A stretch of DNA of 64,000 nucleotides from Archangium violaceum (GCF_016887565.1 NZ_CP069396.1:12754001-12818000); one strand, 5' to 3'; counted from the first letter of the stretch, positions 1 to 11,227 are shown. The notes: generated from the sequence alone by a model not told the origin. Program-made: numbers and translations.

Positions 1-172
1 CGCTGCCGTACGGCAGGGGCTTGCCCTCGTACCGTCCCGAGGGAGCCATCTCGCCGGGCTCGTTCTTGTCCAACAGGACGAGCCCCGTGCGCGCCTCGGC
101 GAGCGACGGGGAGAAGTCATCCCCCTGGAGGAGGCAGTACAGGAACCGTCGCGTCGAGAGCCGCTGGTTCAT
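1..172 (-). CDS. hypothetical protein, C-terminus cut by window edge
   Basis: A minus-strand frame opens with ATG at 172 and stays open to the left edge (57 codons visible). The protein begins MNQRLSTRRFLYCLLQGDD and continues with acidic, Gly/Pro-containing sequence. I do not recognise the family. Its ATG lies 10 bases beyond the stop codon of the XRE regulator at 183, so the two are probably co-transcribed and the product may be the regulator's partner. An immunity-type protein is possible, but nothing seen here proves it. Confidence 0.5.
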   Translation of the reverse strand, partial: MNQRLSTRRFLYCLLQGDDFSPSLAEARTGLVLLDKNEPGEMAPSGRYEGKPLPYGS

Positions 173-182
173 GGGAGGCATC

Positions 183-680
183 TCACCCCACGTCCACCAC
201 GAGAGCCAGCGGCGTGCCCCGCCGCACCAGGAGGAGCGGAAGCACCTCCGTCACCGGGAGACTCGGAGCCGCCGCCAGCAGCCCCCACGAGTCCCTCCGC
301 ATGACGGGGTACACCTGGGGAGGCACGGGGAGGACCTGACGCGGGGAGTGGGCCCGCGAGGCACGCACACGAGGAGCACCGGAGCGCGCCGGGCGCCGCC
401 GGCGAGCAGGCCTGGAGGCAGCCCGCTCCACGGCCGCCGCGCACTCGGGGCCGAGCAACGTGTCCAGCGAGAGGCACAACACCTGGCTGAGCTGCCGCAG
501 GGTAGGGAGCCCGGGAGACAGGGTGCCACGCTCGAGCCGACCATAGGTGGAGGAGCCCAGGCCGAGCCGCCGAGCCATCTCCTCCTGGGTGAGCGCCGCG
601 CTCTCGCGGGCGGTGCGAAGGGTCTCCCGGATGGCCCGGGCCAACCGTGCGCGGACCTTGGGAGGGAGGTGACTTGGCAT
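183..680 (-). CDS. XRE-family helix-turn-helix transcriptional regulator
   Basis: A cytoplasmic DNA-binding protein of 165 aa. Residues about 10-65 form a Cro/CI-type HTH: LRTARESAALTQEEMARRLG is helix 2 and turn, followed by GSSTYGRLERGTLSPGLPTL as recognition helix and C-cap. The remainder is an Arg/Pro/Ala-rich linker and a hydrophobic C-terminus with no recognised domain. The start was placed at the ATG beginning MPSHLPPKVRARL, 15 codons inside the longest frame, because the HTH begins right after it. The downstream partial gene is 10 bases away. An AT-rich stretch at about 714-775 upstream is the likely promoter region. Confidence 0.8.
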   Translation of the reverse strand: MPSHLPPKVRARLARAIRETLRTARESAALTQEEMARRLGLGSSTYGRLERGTLSPGLPTLRQLSQVLCLSLDTLLGPECAAAVERAASRPARRRRPARSGAPRVRASRAHSPRQVLPVPPQVYPVMRRDSWGLLAAAPSLPVTEVLPLLLVRRGTPLALVVDVG

Positions 681-821
681 GGTGGTCCGAACCCTAGCGA
701 CCCTGGACGTCAAGTCAACCCACATCCTATTTTACCGGTCACTTTTTCGACGCCCACCGTTTCAAGTAGGGTCGCATGGCGCGGGAAGCCCCGGAGGGGC
801 CACCGCTGGAAACCGGGAGAC

Positions 822-1244
822 TCACCCCGCGCGCTTGCCCGCCAGGGAGGGCCGCCCCTCCGCCTCGGCCTTGCGGTCCGCCAGCAGCGCCGCCAGGGCC
901 TCGTCGCGAGTCTTGTAGACGTTCACCGCCGCGCCGTTGATGGTGCCGCTGGTGCTGACGAACATCTTCGTCATCTCGTCGCCGCCGAAGCGGAAGGAGC
1001 GGTGGGTGTAGCGCGCCAGCACCTCCGAGCGCTCGCGCCCGAAGACCCGGCCCGCCGTGTACTTCACCACCAGCCCGTCCAGGTTGATGAGCAGGTCCAC
1101 CTTGGACGGGTAGCGCGACAGGTGACCCTCCACCTCAGTGCGCCAGCGCGCCACGTCCAGCGCGTTGTTGAGGATGCAATCCTCGAAGGTCGCGGTGACG
1201 ACGTCGTGCCGCTCGTCGTACTCGAAGGACATCTTCCAAGCCAT
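822..1244 (-). CDS. conserved hypothetical protein (SpoIIAA/STAS-like size)
   Basis: A 140-aa soluble protein starting MAWKMSFEYDERHDVVTATF. Alternating hydrophobic strands and one helix, including KVDLLINLDGLVVKYTAGRV, suggest a small alpha/beta fold like SpoIIAA/STAS-type proteins, but no diagnostic motif is visible. A clear GGAGG ribosome site lies 6 bases upstream of the ATG. It follows the alpha/beta hydrolase at 1260 with a 15-base gap, so the two are probably one operon. Function unknown. Confidence 0.7.
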   Translation of the reverse strand: MAWKMSFEYDERHDVVTATFEDCILNNALDVARWRTEVEGHLSRYPSKVDLLINLDGLVVKYTAGRVFGRERSEVLARYTHRSFRFGGDEMTKMFVSTSGTINGAAVNVYKTRDEALAALLADRKAEAEGRPSLAGKRAG

Positions 1245-1259
1245 GGTGATGCCTCCGTA

Positions 1260-2042
1260 CTACCGCCCCAGCCCCGCGAGGAAGGACGTGAGAAGTGCGG
1301 CCGTCTCCAAGGGCCGCTCCACCGCCGGGTAGTGCCCCGGGCCCGGCAGGTACGCCAGGCGCGCGCCCTTGATGGGGTTGGCCACCTTCTCGCGCAGGAA
1401 GGCCGGCGGCAGGAACGGGTCATCCGTGGCCACCACCAGCGTGGGCGCGGTGATGGAGGCCAGCTTCGCCTCGAAGCCACCGCCCGTCCACGCGTCGAAG
1501 CTGCCCTCGATGGAGCCCTTCGCCACCGCGCCCGCGTCCTTCAGCAGCCGCTCCAGCGCCGCCTCCGGCAGCTGCTTGCACGCCAGCCCGAGGATGGTCT
1601 TCTGCTTCTCCCGGTCGTTGGCCGAGGTGCGGAACAGCCCCACCGCCTCCGGCGGCAGCTGCATGCCCGAGGCCGGCACCGTGCACAGCAGCACCAGGCC
1701 CTCCACGCGCGAGGACTCCTGCGCGGCGATCCACTGGGCGAGCTGCCCGCCCATGCTGTGGCCCACCACGGTGAAGCGCTTCAGCCCGGCGTGGTCCGCC
1801 ACGGCCAGCACGTCACGCACATGCTGCTCGAGCGTGTAGCCACCGGCGGGCGCCCCGGACTTCCCCGAGCCGCGCAGGTCCGGAATCACCAGCCGCAGGC
1901 CCGTGGTGTCCAGCTTCTCCAGCAGGTCGTCGAACACCGCGCCCGACACCATCCAGCCGTGCACGAGCAACACGTTGCGCGGCCCATCTCCCACGACGCG
2001 GTAGTGGATGGGCGTCTGATCGCTGGAAGCAACAGTCGGCAT
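1260..2042 (-). CDS. alpha/beta-fold hydrolase
   Basis: A 260-aa cytoplasmic alpha/beta hydrolase. The oxyanion region is LLVHGW (about residue 26), the nucleophile elbow GHSMGG puts Ser at residue 96, the acid is probably the Asp of VVATDDPFLP, and the catalytic His is in GPGHYPAVERP near the C-terminus. Length and order fit carboxylesterase/C-C hydrolase relatives; the substrate cannot be read from sequence. A GAGGAG ribosome site precedes the ATG. It is followed closely by the 140-aa protein at 822. Confidence 0.85.
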   Translation of the reverse strand: MPTVASSDQTPIHYRVVGDGPRNVLLVHGWMVSGAVFDDLLEKLDTTGLRLVIPDLRGSGKSGAPAGGYTLEQHVRDVLAVADHAGLKRFTVVGHSMGGQLAQWIAAQESSRVEGLVLLCTVPASGMQLPPEAVGLFRTSANDREKQKTILGLACKQLPEAALERLLKDAGAVAKGSIEGSFDAWTGGGFEAKLASITAPTLVVATDDPFLPPAFLREKVANPIKGARLAYLPGPGHYPAVERPLETAALLTSFLAGLGR

Positions 2043-2270
2043 GTGAAGGTCTCCTCAGAGGGGCAGTCCGCGATGGGGGAGTCGCGGTCGAGGGGCTGCG
2101 GAAGGGGCAATCCTAAACGAAGTGCCCCGCGGGGCTGTAGTGCGTCCTCCCAGGAAACTGTCGGTCCGGACACAGCGTGTGGCCCCTCGACACGATGCGG
2201 CAAGGACGAGGCTCCCACCGACGCGGTAACAGCGGTCCTCCAGCACCCGGAGAGTCCCGTTCACCCCGGA

Positions 2271-2286
2271 TTGACTCTCGGGTCAA
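2271..2286. promoter_or_regulatory. short dyad in the isoamylase upstream region
   Basis: TTGAC and GTCAA arms separated by six bases, about 85 bases before the isoamylase ATG. The 329-base gap 2043-2371 has no other gene I can support. This could be an operator for the glucan-degrading gene, but a 5-base arm can arise by chance. Confidence 0.2.
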
Positions 2287-2371
2287 AGAGGTGCTGGAAC
2301 GAAAGGCAGACGGGCAGGCGCGGGCCCGCTGTGTCGACCGTCCCCATACCCACCGCGCTGGGAGTCCCCCC

Positions 2372-4756
<2,385 letters not shown>

Positions 4757-4825
4757 TGCACTGAGGGGGCAGAGCGGTTCATCGCGGGGCGCGGGCCAGT
4801 GAGGGCCGCGCCCCGTGGTGTTTCA

Positions 4826-6211
4826 TCACCGCGCCCCACCGCCCGACGGAACGGGGACGGGCACCTGGGAGGCCGCGGTGTCCGCCTCCTCGTCCTCGGC
4901 CTCCTCGCTGGGGGTGTCCATCGCGGCCTCGGTGGACACGGAGGCCTCGGTGACCACGGTGGGCAGCGGGGCGCTCGCGGAGCGCAGGAGCGCCAGGGCC
5001 GGCTGCTCGCGGCGCAGCGCCACGTACCCCTTCACCGCCACCTTCAGGCCCACGTCCTTCTTCGCCCGCTCCGACAGGAACCACTTGTGCTCCAGCACCT
5101 GGCAGTAGAGCTCGGCCTCGTCGATCGCCGGCCCGAGCTCCCGCTCCAGCTGGCTCATCGTCGGCCGGAAGCGATCATCCATCCAGCGGAACGCCGCCAC
5201 GCTCAGCGGCACGCTCCGGTTCAGCTCGCGCGTCAGCGTGGCCTTCACCTCGCGAATCTCGTTGAGGATGAGCGCCGCCTGCCGCTCCTCCGCCACCAGG
5301 CCCGTCAGGTTGTGCAGCTGGTGCCGGTGGTACTCGCGGTCCGTCACGATGGTCCGCATCCGCAGCTGGCTCCCGTCGCCGCTCGCCACCAGGTCCACCT
5401 CGCTCACCGAGAAGCCCAGCTCGTTGAGCGCGCGGATGCGCTCGTGGATGCGGTAGCTCTCGCGCGCCGAGATGGAGATCTCCTTGTGCGTCTCCGACCA
5501 GAGCCGCTCGTAGCGCTGGCGGATGCTCCGGGCCGTCTCGTACACATCGAGCGTGTGGGGCAGCTCCACCATCGCCGCCAGGTCCGCGAGCCCGCCGGTG
5601 ACGTTCTCCTCCATGATCATCAGGTCCAGGTTGCGCTGGCCGTCCGAGAGCTTCGCGTGCAGCTCCGAGGTCTCCGCGTCCACCGCGTACGCCTGGAGCT
5701 CGCCCGCGTCGCGGCGGAAGAGCACGTTGGACAGGGAGCAGTCACCCCAATAGAAGCCACCGAGGTGCAGCCGCACCAGCAGGCTGGCCATCGCGTCCAG
5801 CAGCCGCTCGCGGTAGCGCTCCAGGCCCTTGTTCATGAAGAGCACCCGGTAGGGCAGCGACGAGGGCAGGTACTGGGTGAGCAGCACGCCCGTCTCGTCC
5901 TTGGGCTCGCCCGGCACGCGCATCCGCGCGAAACCCACCGCCGTCACCGCCGGCAGCCGCCGGTCCTCCAGCCCTCGCAGCACGTCATACTCGCGCTGCC
6001 CCACCGGCACGGGCAGCTCCTTGAGCGCGTAGATGTCCGTGCCGTAGCTGACGAAGACGACGGTGTGCCGGGAGAGGCCTCGAGGCACTTCCACCAACCG
6101 CGAGCACACCTTCGGGTTCCAATCCCCCAGTGGCAGGTGCCACGGCAGATCCAGGAAGTCCGGGTGGCCCTGGCGAAGGTGCAGCGCGGTGAGCCCATGA
6201 GACGAGGTCAT
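4826..6211 (-). CDS. DUF4032 protein with kinase-like fold
   Basis: A 461-aa cytoplasmic protein. Residues about 50-230 resemble a lipopolysaccharide-kinase-type fold: a Lys in YALKELP, a catalytic-loop-like HLGGFYWGDCSLSNVLF with Asp and Asn, and a following VDAET. The second half, rich in ARESYRIHERIRALNELGFS and similar helices, matches DUF4032. The last 40 residues are acidic and Pro/Ala-rich. I used the ATG at 6211 (MTSSHGLTALHLRQG); an upstream ATG at 6259 would add 16 residues and leave only 31 bases to the divergent SDR gene. The phosphoacceptor is unknown. Confidence 0.82.
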   Translation of the reverse strand: MTSSHGLTALHLRQGHPDFLDLPWHLPLGDWNPKVCSRLVEVPRGLSRHTVVFVSYGTDIYALKELPVPVGQREYDVLRGLEDRRLPAVTAVGFARMRVPGEPKDETGVLLTQYLPSSLPYRVLFMNKGLERYRERLLDAMASLLVRLHLGGFYWGDCSLSNVLFRRDAGELQAYAVDAETSELHAKLSDGQRNLDLMIMEENVTGGLADLAAMVELPHTLDVYETARSIRQRYERLWSETHKEISISARESYRIHERIRALNELGFSVSEVDLVASGDGSQLRMRTIVTDREYHRHQLHNLTGLVAEERQAALILNEIREVKATLTRELNRSVPLSVAAFRWMDDRFRPTMSQLERELGPAIDEAELYCQVLEHKWFLSERAKKDVGLKVAVKGYVALRREQPALALLRSASAPLPTVVTEASVSTEAAMDTPSEEAEDEEADTAASQVPVPVPSGGGAR

Positions 6212-6290
6212 GGACCGCCATCCTACCCCGTGTGAACGATTCCCACTGAACACGTGCACTCCCCGGACACATCATTAGAATCCTCGTCGT

Positions 6291-7052
6291 ATGGAAAACA
6301 TTCAGGGATGGACGGCCCTCGTCACCGGGGCCGGTTCGGGAATCGGCGAAGCGTGTGCCCTCGCGCTCTCCCAGGCGGGAGCGCGGCTGGTGCTGGTGGG
6401 GCGCCGGGGCGAGAAGCTCGAGGCGCTGGCGGCGAAGCTCCAGACGCCCGCCCATCCGCTGGTGCTGGACGTGCGCTCGCGCAAGGACGTCGAGTCCTCG
6501 CTCGCCTCCCTTCCGGCCGAGTTCGCCCAGGTGGACATCCTCGTCAACAACGCGGGCGTCGCGCTGGGCATGGACCCCGCCCACCAGACATCGCTGGATG
6601 ACTGGGAAGCGATGGTGGACACCAACTGCAAGGGCCTGCTCTACGTGACGCACGCGCTGCTGCCCGGCATGGTGCAGCGCAATCGCGGGCACATCGTGAA
6701 CCTCGGCTCCGTGGCCGCCACCTACCCCTACCCCGGTGGCAACGTCTACGGCGCGACCAAGGCCTTCGTGCACCAGCTCTCGCAGAACCTGAAGGCGGAC
6801 CTCGTGGGCACGCGCGTGCGCGTCACCGACGTGCAGCCCGGCATGGTGGAGACCGACTTCTCCCTCGTCCGCTTCAAGGGAGACGAGGAGCGCGCGCGCA
6901 AGGTCTACCAGGGCATGGAGGCGCTCACGCCGGAGGACATCGCGGACATCGTCGCGTGGTGTGTCACCCGCCCCGCCCGCGTGAACATCAACGTCGTCGA
7001 GGTCATGCCCGCCGACCAGGGCTTCGGCTCCTTCAACATCAAGCGGCGCTGA
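6291..7052 (+). CDS. short-chain dehydrogenase/reductase (YdfG-like)
   Basis: A 253-aa NADP(H)-dependent classical SDR. The dinucleotide site is TGAGSGIG (residues about 12-19) followed by GRRGEK, which suggests NADPH. NNAG is at about 88, the catalytic Ser is in NLGSVAATYPYPG, and YGATKAF gives Tyr and Lys. This arrangement and the C-terminus resemble YdfG-type 3-hydroxy acid dehydrogenases. It is divergent from the DUF4032 gene. A TAGAAT box at 6276-6281 leaves only about 10 bases before the ATG, so the mRNA may be leaderless. The methyltransferase follows after 10 bases. Confidence 0.88.
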   Translation: MENIQGWTALVTGAGSGIGEACALALSQAGARLVLVGRRGEKLEALAAKLQTPAHPLVLDVRSRKDVESSLASLPAEFAQVDILVNNAGVALGMDPAHQTSLDDWEAMVDTNCKGLLYVTHALLPGMVQRNRGHIVNLGSVAATYPYPGGNVYGATKAFVHQLSQNLKADLVGTRVRVTDVQPGMVETDFSLVRFKGDEERARKVYQGMEALTPEDIADIVAWCVTRPARVNINVVEVMPADQGFGSFNIKRR

Positions 7053-7062
7053 CGGGCCTCAC

Positions 7063-7767
7063 GTGGAGCGCCATCCCCCCCAGGGTCAGCGGACGGTCCA
7101 CTGCGAGGATGCGCTCGCGTGGTTGGAGGCGCGGAGCGTGCTCGACGGGTGCTCGCTCATCACCTCGATGCCCGACGTGTCCGAGTTCCCCTCGCTCACC
7201 GTGGCGGAGTGGAAGGAGTGGTTCGTCCGCACCGCCTCGCTCGTGCTCTCGCGCTGCCCGGACGACGGCGTCACCCTCTTCTACCAGACCGACGTCAAGA
7301 AGGACGGGACCTGGGTCGACAAGGGTTACCTCGTCCAGAAGGCCGCCGAGCAATCCGGCCATTCGTTGCTGTGGCACAAGGTGGTGTGCCGCGCTCCTCC
7401 GGGCAACATCACCTTCGGGCGGCCCGCGTACTCGCACCTGCTGTGCTTCTCGCGAGGCCTGCGGCTGGACCTGTCGAAGTCCACCGCCGATGTGCTCCCC
7501 CAGGCCGGCGAGGTGACGTGGACCCGGGGCATGGGCGTGCAGGCCTGTCTCGTCGCCTGCCGCTTCGTGCTGGAGAACACGTCCACCCGCACCATCGTGG
7601 ATCCGTTCTGCGGCCACGGCTCCGTGCTCGCCGTCGCCAACTCGCTGGGACTGGATGCGGTGGGCGTCGAGCTCAGCCGCAAGCGGGCGAAGAAGGCCCG
7701 GGCGCTCAGGTTTCCGTTCGGAAGCGAGGAGCCCTCGGACGAAGAGGGCCCAGAGCCGGAGTCCTGA
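7063..7767 (+). CDS. DNA-methyltransferase-like SAM-dependent methylase
   Basis: A 234-aa protein starting with GTG, 10 bases after the SDR stop. The C-terminal half carries the SAM-binding motif DPFCGHGSVLAVANSLGLDA with an acidic VGVELSRKR afterwards. The N-terminal LITSMPDVSEFP sits where a D/S-PPY/F catalytic motif would be and looks degenerate or altered (SMPD). FYQTDVKKDG and a GNITFGRPAYSH segment resemble beta-class methylases. No restriction enzyme or specificity subunit lies nearby, so it is an orphan DNA or structured-RNA methylase. Target unknown. Confidence 0.65.
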   Translation: MERHPPQGQRTVHCEDALAWLEARSVLDGCSLITSMPDVSEFPSLTVAEWKEWFVRTASLVLSRCPDDGVTLFYQTDVKKDGTWVDKGYLVQKAAEQSGHSLLWHKVVCRAPPGNITFGRPAYSHLLCFSRGLRLDLSKSTADVLPQAGEVTWTRGMGVQACLVACRFVLENTSTRTIVDPFCGHGSVLAVANSLGLDAVGVELSRKRAKKARALRFPFGSEEPSDEEGPEPES

Positions 7768-7776
7768 CGGGGCCGC

Positions 7777-8667
7777 TCAAATCAGCGGTCCCTGCACGGA
7801 GGGGACATCCAGTCCTCCCTCCAACCGGGGCCGCTCCTCCCTCTCGAGGAACTCGAACAGCGCCGTCATCACCGCGTGGGGCTGGTCCCACATCACGAAG
7901 TGCTTCGCGTTCGCCACCCGGACCAGCTTCGCGCCCGGTATCTCCCACGCCAGCCGCTCGCCCCACTTCACCGGCTGGAAGACGTCGTCCACGCCCCACA
8001 CCACCCGCGTGGGCACCGCCATGTGCCCCAGCCTCGGCACCAGCTCCTGCGTCTGGTTCGTGTTCAGCGCCGCCGCGTTGCGTACCAGGGAGGTCTTCCC
8101 CACCTCCGTCGCGTATGGCGCCAGCAATCCGTCCAACACACCGTCCGGCGGGGCCGTCGCGAAGCCCGTCCGCTTCAGCGCCATCCTCAACGCCCGCTGC
8201 ACCGCCCTCGCCGACAGCCGCCTCGCCACACCCGGGTGTCCCAGCTGCATCATCAGCTCGATGGGCCACGAGTCGAAGCAGATGCTGTTCATCAGGCAGA
8301 GCCTCGACACCCGCCGGGGGAAGCGGACCGCCAGGTGCTGCGCCACGCCTCCGCCGATGTCGTGCCCCACGACGGTGGCGTCCATCACCCCCAGCCGGTC
8401 CATCCACGCATCCAGCGCCTCCGCCTGCCGCGCGATGGAGCGGTCGAAGTCGTCCCGCCGGTCCGAGTACCCGTACCCCAGCAGGTCCGGAATCAGCACC
8501 CGGTGCGTCATCGACAGCGCCGACAGCAACCCGCTCCACAGGAAGCCCCACGTGGGAATCCCGTGCAGCAGCACCAGCGGCGCTCCCCGCCCCTCGTCCA
8601 CGTAGCTGATGAAGCGGTGGCCCAGCTCCACCACCCGCTGCCTCGCCTGGTAGTCGCGCCAGTTCAT
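7777..8667 (-). CDS. alpha/beta hydrolase, haloalkane dehalogenase/epoxide hydrolase-like
   Basis: A 296-aa alpha/beta hydrolase starting MNWRDYQARQRVVELG. LLHGIPTWGFLW forms the oxyanion hole. The nucleophile elbow is VVGHDIGGG with Asp103 rather than Ser, as in haloalkane dehalogenases, haloacetate dehalogenases and epoxide hydrolases. The acid is in WGVDDVFQP and the His in NAKHFVMWD. The Trp next to the nucleophile that binds halide in classical haloalkane dehalogenases is Ile here, so true dehalogenation is uncertain. Its ATG overlaps the stop of the DehI-like gene by four bases (ATGA), so the pair is translationally coupled. Confidence 0.83.
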   Translation of the reverse strand: MNWRDYQARQRVVELGHRFISYVDEGRGAPLVLLHGIPTWGFLWSGLLSALSMTHRVLIPDLLGYGYSDRRDDFDRSIARQAEALDAWMDRLGVMDATVVGHDIGGGVAQHLAVRFPRRVSRLCLMNSICFDSWPIELMMQLGHPGVARRLSARAVQRALRMALKRTGFATAPPDGVLDGLLAPYATEVGKTSLVRNAAALNTNQTQELVPRLGHMAVPTRVVWGVDDVFQPVKWGERLAWEIPGAKLVRVANAKHFVMWDQPHAVMTALFEFLEREERPRLEGGLDVPSVQGPLI

Positions 8668-9569
8668 CGCAGCTCTCCCGCCACCACGAAGTCCGGCACC
8701 AGCCGCGCCTCGGCCGGGAAGGGCAGCCGCCGCTCCACCTCTCTCGCGTCGCACACCAGCGTCGCCATCGCGAGCACCAGCACCGGCAGCCGCCACTCGA
8801 ACTGGACCGTCATCCGCTGGATGACCTCCGCGTCCTCGTGCAGCACCTCCACGCGCTCCCTGGACAGCGCCACCTCGTACGGCAGGTTCCGCGCCAGCCG
8901 CCTCGACAGGGCCAGCAGCGCGTCACAGGCGCGGGCCCACTCCTCGCCCTTCATCCTCGGCTTGAGCCGCGTCCACACCGCCCCCAGGTACTCCGGCCAC
9001 ATCGCCAGCCCCCGGAAGTCTCCCGGCAGTGACGGCGGTCCCACCGTCTCCTGGATGTCCTTGAAGAGGCCGCGCAGCCGCGCGTCGTCCGGCGGCTCCG
9101 ACACCCACTCCATCGCCATCATCCGCGCCGGAGCGCCCCGCTCGATGCGCTCGGCGCTCCCCAGCGGTTGCAGCGTGCCCACCGGCTCGTCCCGCAGCGC
9201 CAGTTGCACCGCCGAGGTGAACACCAGCATCTTCGGATTGAGGTAGTGGTACAGCTCCAGCGCCCCTCGCAGCTGGTAGCGCTGGCTCTCGCCCAGCGGC
9301 ACCGCGTCCCAGGCGCCCAGCGGGGGGCCCAGGCGCTCCGCCGCGTCCACCGCCCACACGCGCACCTCGTCCGCCGCCGACTCGAAGGCCCGCGTCTCCG
9401 CGTTCGGGCCCATCGCCTCCCACATCCCCACGAGGAAGCGCTCGAAGCGCGCCCACGTGTGCACCGTCACGTCCAGCCCCGTCACCCGCAGCGTCCGCCG
9501 CATCTCGTGCAGCACCCGCTCCACGTCCCCGTGAGCCTCGCGCTCGCTCACCTGCTTCGGTCCGGCCAT
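8664..9569 (-). CDS. DehI-family haloacid dehalogenase-like protein
   Basis: A 301-aa all-helical protein resembling DehI, the 2-haloacid dehalogenase family that acts on both D and L substrates by direct water attack. DehI is built from two related halves. Asn111 in YHYLNPK and Asp184 in LPGDFRGLAMW fall near the positions recalled for the key Asn114 and Asp189 of Pseudomonas DehI. It overlaps the downstream Asp-nucleophile hydrolase at 7777 by four bases. Many myxobacterial relatives have unknown substrates, so the activity is a family-level inference. Confidence 0.7.
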   Translation of the reverse strand: MAGPKQVSEREAHGDVERVLHEMRRTLRVTGLDVTVHTWARFERFLVGMWEAMGPNAETRAFESAADEVRVWAVDAAERLGPPLGAWDAVPLGESQRYQLRGALELYHYLNPKMLVFTSAVQLALRDEPVGTLQPLGSAERIERGAPARMMAMEWVSEPPDDARLRGLFKDIQETVGPPSLPGDFRGLAMWPEYLGAVWTRLKPRMKGEEWARACDALLALSRRLARNLPYEVALSRERVEVLHEDAEVIQRMTVQFEWRLPVLVLAMATLVCDAREVERRLPFPAEARLVPDFVVAGELR

Positions 9570-9679
9570 GGACGCACCTCCTCCGGTCGGAAGATGGAGC
9601 GTGCATCCATGGGGGGGCAGTCAGCGGGCGGCGGGAGGACCGGTCACTCGGCCCTCCCCTGGCCGCGCGTCCGGCGCGC

Positions 9680-10030
9680 CTACTTCGAGCGCTTCGGCGG
9701 AACGTTGGCCGACAGCGCGGGGAACACCTTGCGCCACTCCGGCACCTCGTCCTCGGATGGCGCGCTGCTCGGCGCGGTCCGGGCGCCCCTGGCGGGCTGC
9801 GGGGGCGGAGCCGCGGCGGGACGCGCCTCCTGGGCCCTCGCCGCCGGGACGGGCGCGGAAGCGGCCCGGGCACCTCTCCGCCCGCGACCCACCCCGAGCA
9901 GGGGGCCGATCGCATCGGCGATCCGGGTCAGCTCCTCCATGCTCTTGCGCGCTTCCTTGAGACGAGCGACGCCCACCTTCAGCCTTCGATCGAGCTCAAC
10001 GGGCAATGCCGGTCCCTCCACGTTCTTCAT
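9680..10030 (-). CDS. small Ala/Pro/Arg-rich hypothetical protein
   Basis: A 116-aa protein with a helical N-terminus (RRLKVGVARLKEARKSMEEL), a low-complexity Ala/Pro/Arg middle, and a basic end VPPKRSK. A good GAAGGA ribosome site sits upstream of the ATG. It lies 110 bases upstream of the DehI-like gene on the same strand. No domain recognised. Confidence 0.6.
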   Translation of the reverse strand: MKNVEGPALPVELDRRLKVGVARLKEARKSMEELTRIADAIGPLLGVGRGRRGARAASAPVPAARAQEARPAAAPPPQPARGARTAPSSAPSEDEVPEWRKVFPALSANVPPKRSK

Positions 10031-10348
10031 GACACAATCCTTCTCTCGAGAGTGCGGTCCACCCCTCCCGCCGCCAAAGACATACGGGCATGAGACGAGA
10101 GGGAAATACGTGAGTCCACCTTAGCACTTCGGCTCGGCGGTGAACGGTTTCCGTGAGGCCGCGTCCATGGCCCTCGAGGGCAGCCCTCCTGACAGGTGCG
10201 ATACGGAAGCAACACTCATCCCTCGCCCCTGTTTGACTTCACATGACCCGTCGGGTTCTCCTTGTGTGTACACGCGGCGGGCGAACAGCCCCGCGCACAC
10301 GGACACCCGTGCGCCAGGGCATCGGCGTTCAGGTGGGGGGATACAGCG
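10031..10348. other. intergenic region between divergent transcription units
   Basis: A 318-base gap between the minus-strand small gene and the plus-strand peroxidase cassette. It probably holds both promoters. A TTGACT box at 10233-10238 and an 8-base palindrome GTGTACAC at 10266-10273 are visible, but no well-spaced -10 box was found. No coding signal seen. Confidence 0.4.
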
Positions 10349-11227
10349 ATGCAACCGCAGGAAGGCCTCTTCCATTCGCCTGGCGCGTTCAGTGGCATCG
10401 CCGTTCTCCGGCTCAGCCGGAACATGGCCCTACCACAGTTGCGACAGGTGGTCTCCTCCATCCACGCCGAGCTGAGCGCGGCCAGCGGCCTGCACGTGGT
10501 GCTCGGCCTGGAGGCCTCGCTGCTGCGCGAGGCGCCCCCAGCTCCGCCCGCGCTGCTGCCTCGCCGGGGCCCCACGGCGCGCTTCCCCTCCAGCCAGTCC
10601 CACGTGCTCGTCCAGGTGAGCGCGGAGGAGCGCGAGCGCCTGCTGTGGTCGCTGCGGCGTGTCCTGGCGCTCTCCCAGGCGGTGCTCTCCCTCGAGGAGG
10701 AGGTGCTCGGCGGCCGCATTGGCGTGGGGCGCGACGCCTTCGGCTTCCGCGACGGCCTGCTGCTCCCCACGCCCGAGCAGGTGCGGCGCACCGCGCTCAT
10801 CCCCTCGGGGCCCATGGCGGGGGCCTCGTGGCTCCTCTACCTGCGCTTCCAGCAGGACCTGGACCTCTTCAGCCACCTCAAGCCCCAGGCCCAGGAGCGC
10901 GTGGTGGGCCGCACCCATGACGGGGAGCTCGTCGTGGACGCGCCCGCCGAGGCCCACATCCTCCGGGCCCGCGCGGCCGGCGCTGGGGAGAACCAGCTCC
11001 TCATCCGCCGCGGCTTCCCCTTCCGGCACCGGGGTGAGGAGGGGCTCGTCTTCGTGGCCGCCGCCGCGGACCCGGACGCCTACCGGCGCTCGCTGGACGC
11101 GCTGCTGGGCGTGGGCGGACAGACGCCGGACGCGCTGCTCCGCTACGCCACCGCAGTGGGCGGAGGCCTGTACCTCGCGCCTCCGCGCGACTGGTTCCAC
11201 ACCACCGGGCCAGGAGCGGTCCCATGA
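10349..11227 (+). CDS. DyP-type heme peroxidase
   Basis: A 292-aa protein of the dye-decolourising peroxidase fold. The hallmark GXXDG motif is GFRDG (132-136), with distal Asp135. His203 in EAHILRAR is the expected proximal heme ligand, and ENQLLIRRGFPF follows as in DyP C-terminal halves. There is no signal peptide and no visible encapsulin-targeting tail. The start is the ATG after AGGTGGGGGG. Its stop overlaps the next ATG by four bases, coupling it to the receiver-like gene and tying the peroxidase to a signalling operon. Confidence 0.85.
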   Translation: MQPQEGLFHSPGAFSGIAVLRLSRNMALPQLRQVVSSIHAELSAASGLHVVLGLEASLLREAPPAPPALLPRRGPTARFPSSQSHVLVQVSAEERERLLWSLRRVLALSQAVLSLEEEVLGGRIGVGRDAFGFRDGLLLPTPEQVRRTALIPSGPMAGASWLLYLRFQQDLDLFSHLKPQAQERVVGRTHDGELVVDAPAEAHILRARAAGAGENQLLIRRGFPFRHRGEEGLVFVAAAADPDAYRRSLDALLGVGGQTPDALLRYATAVGGGLYLAPPRDWFHTTGPGAVP

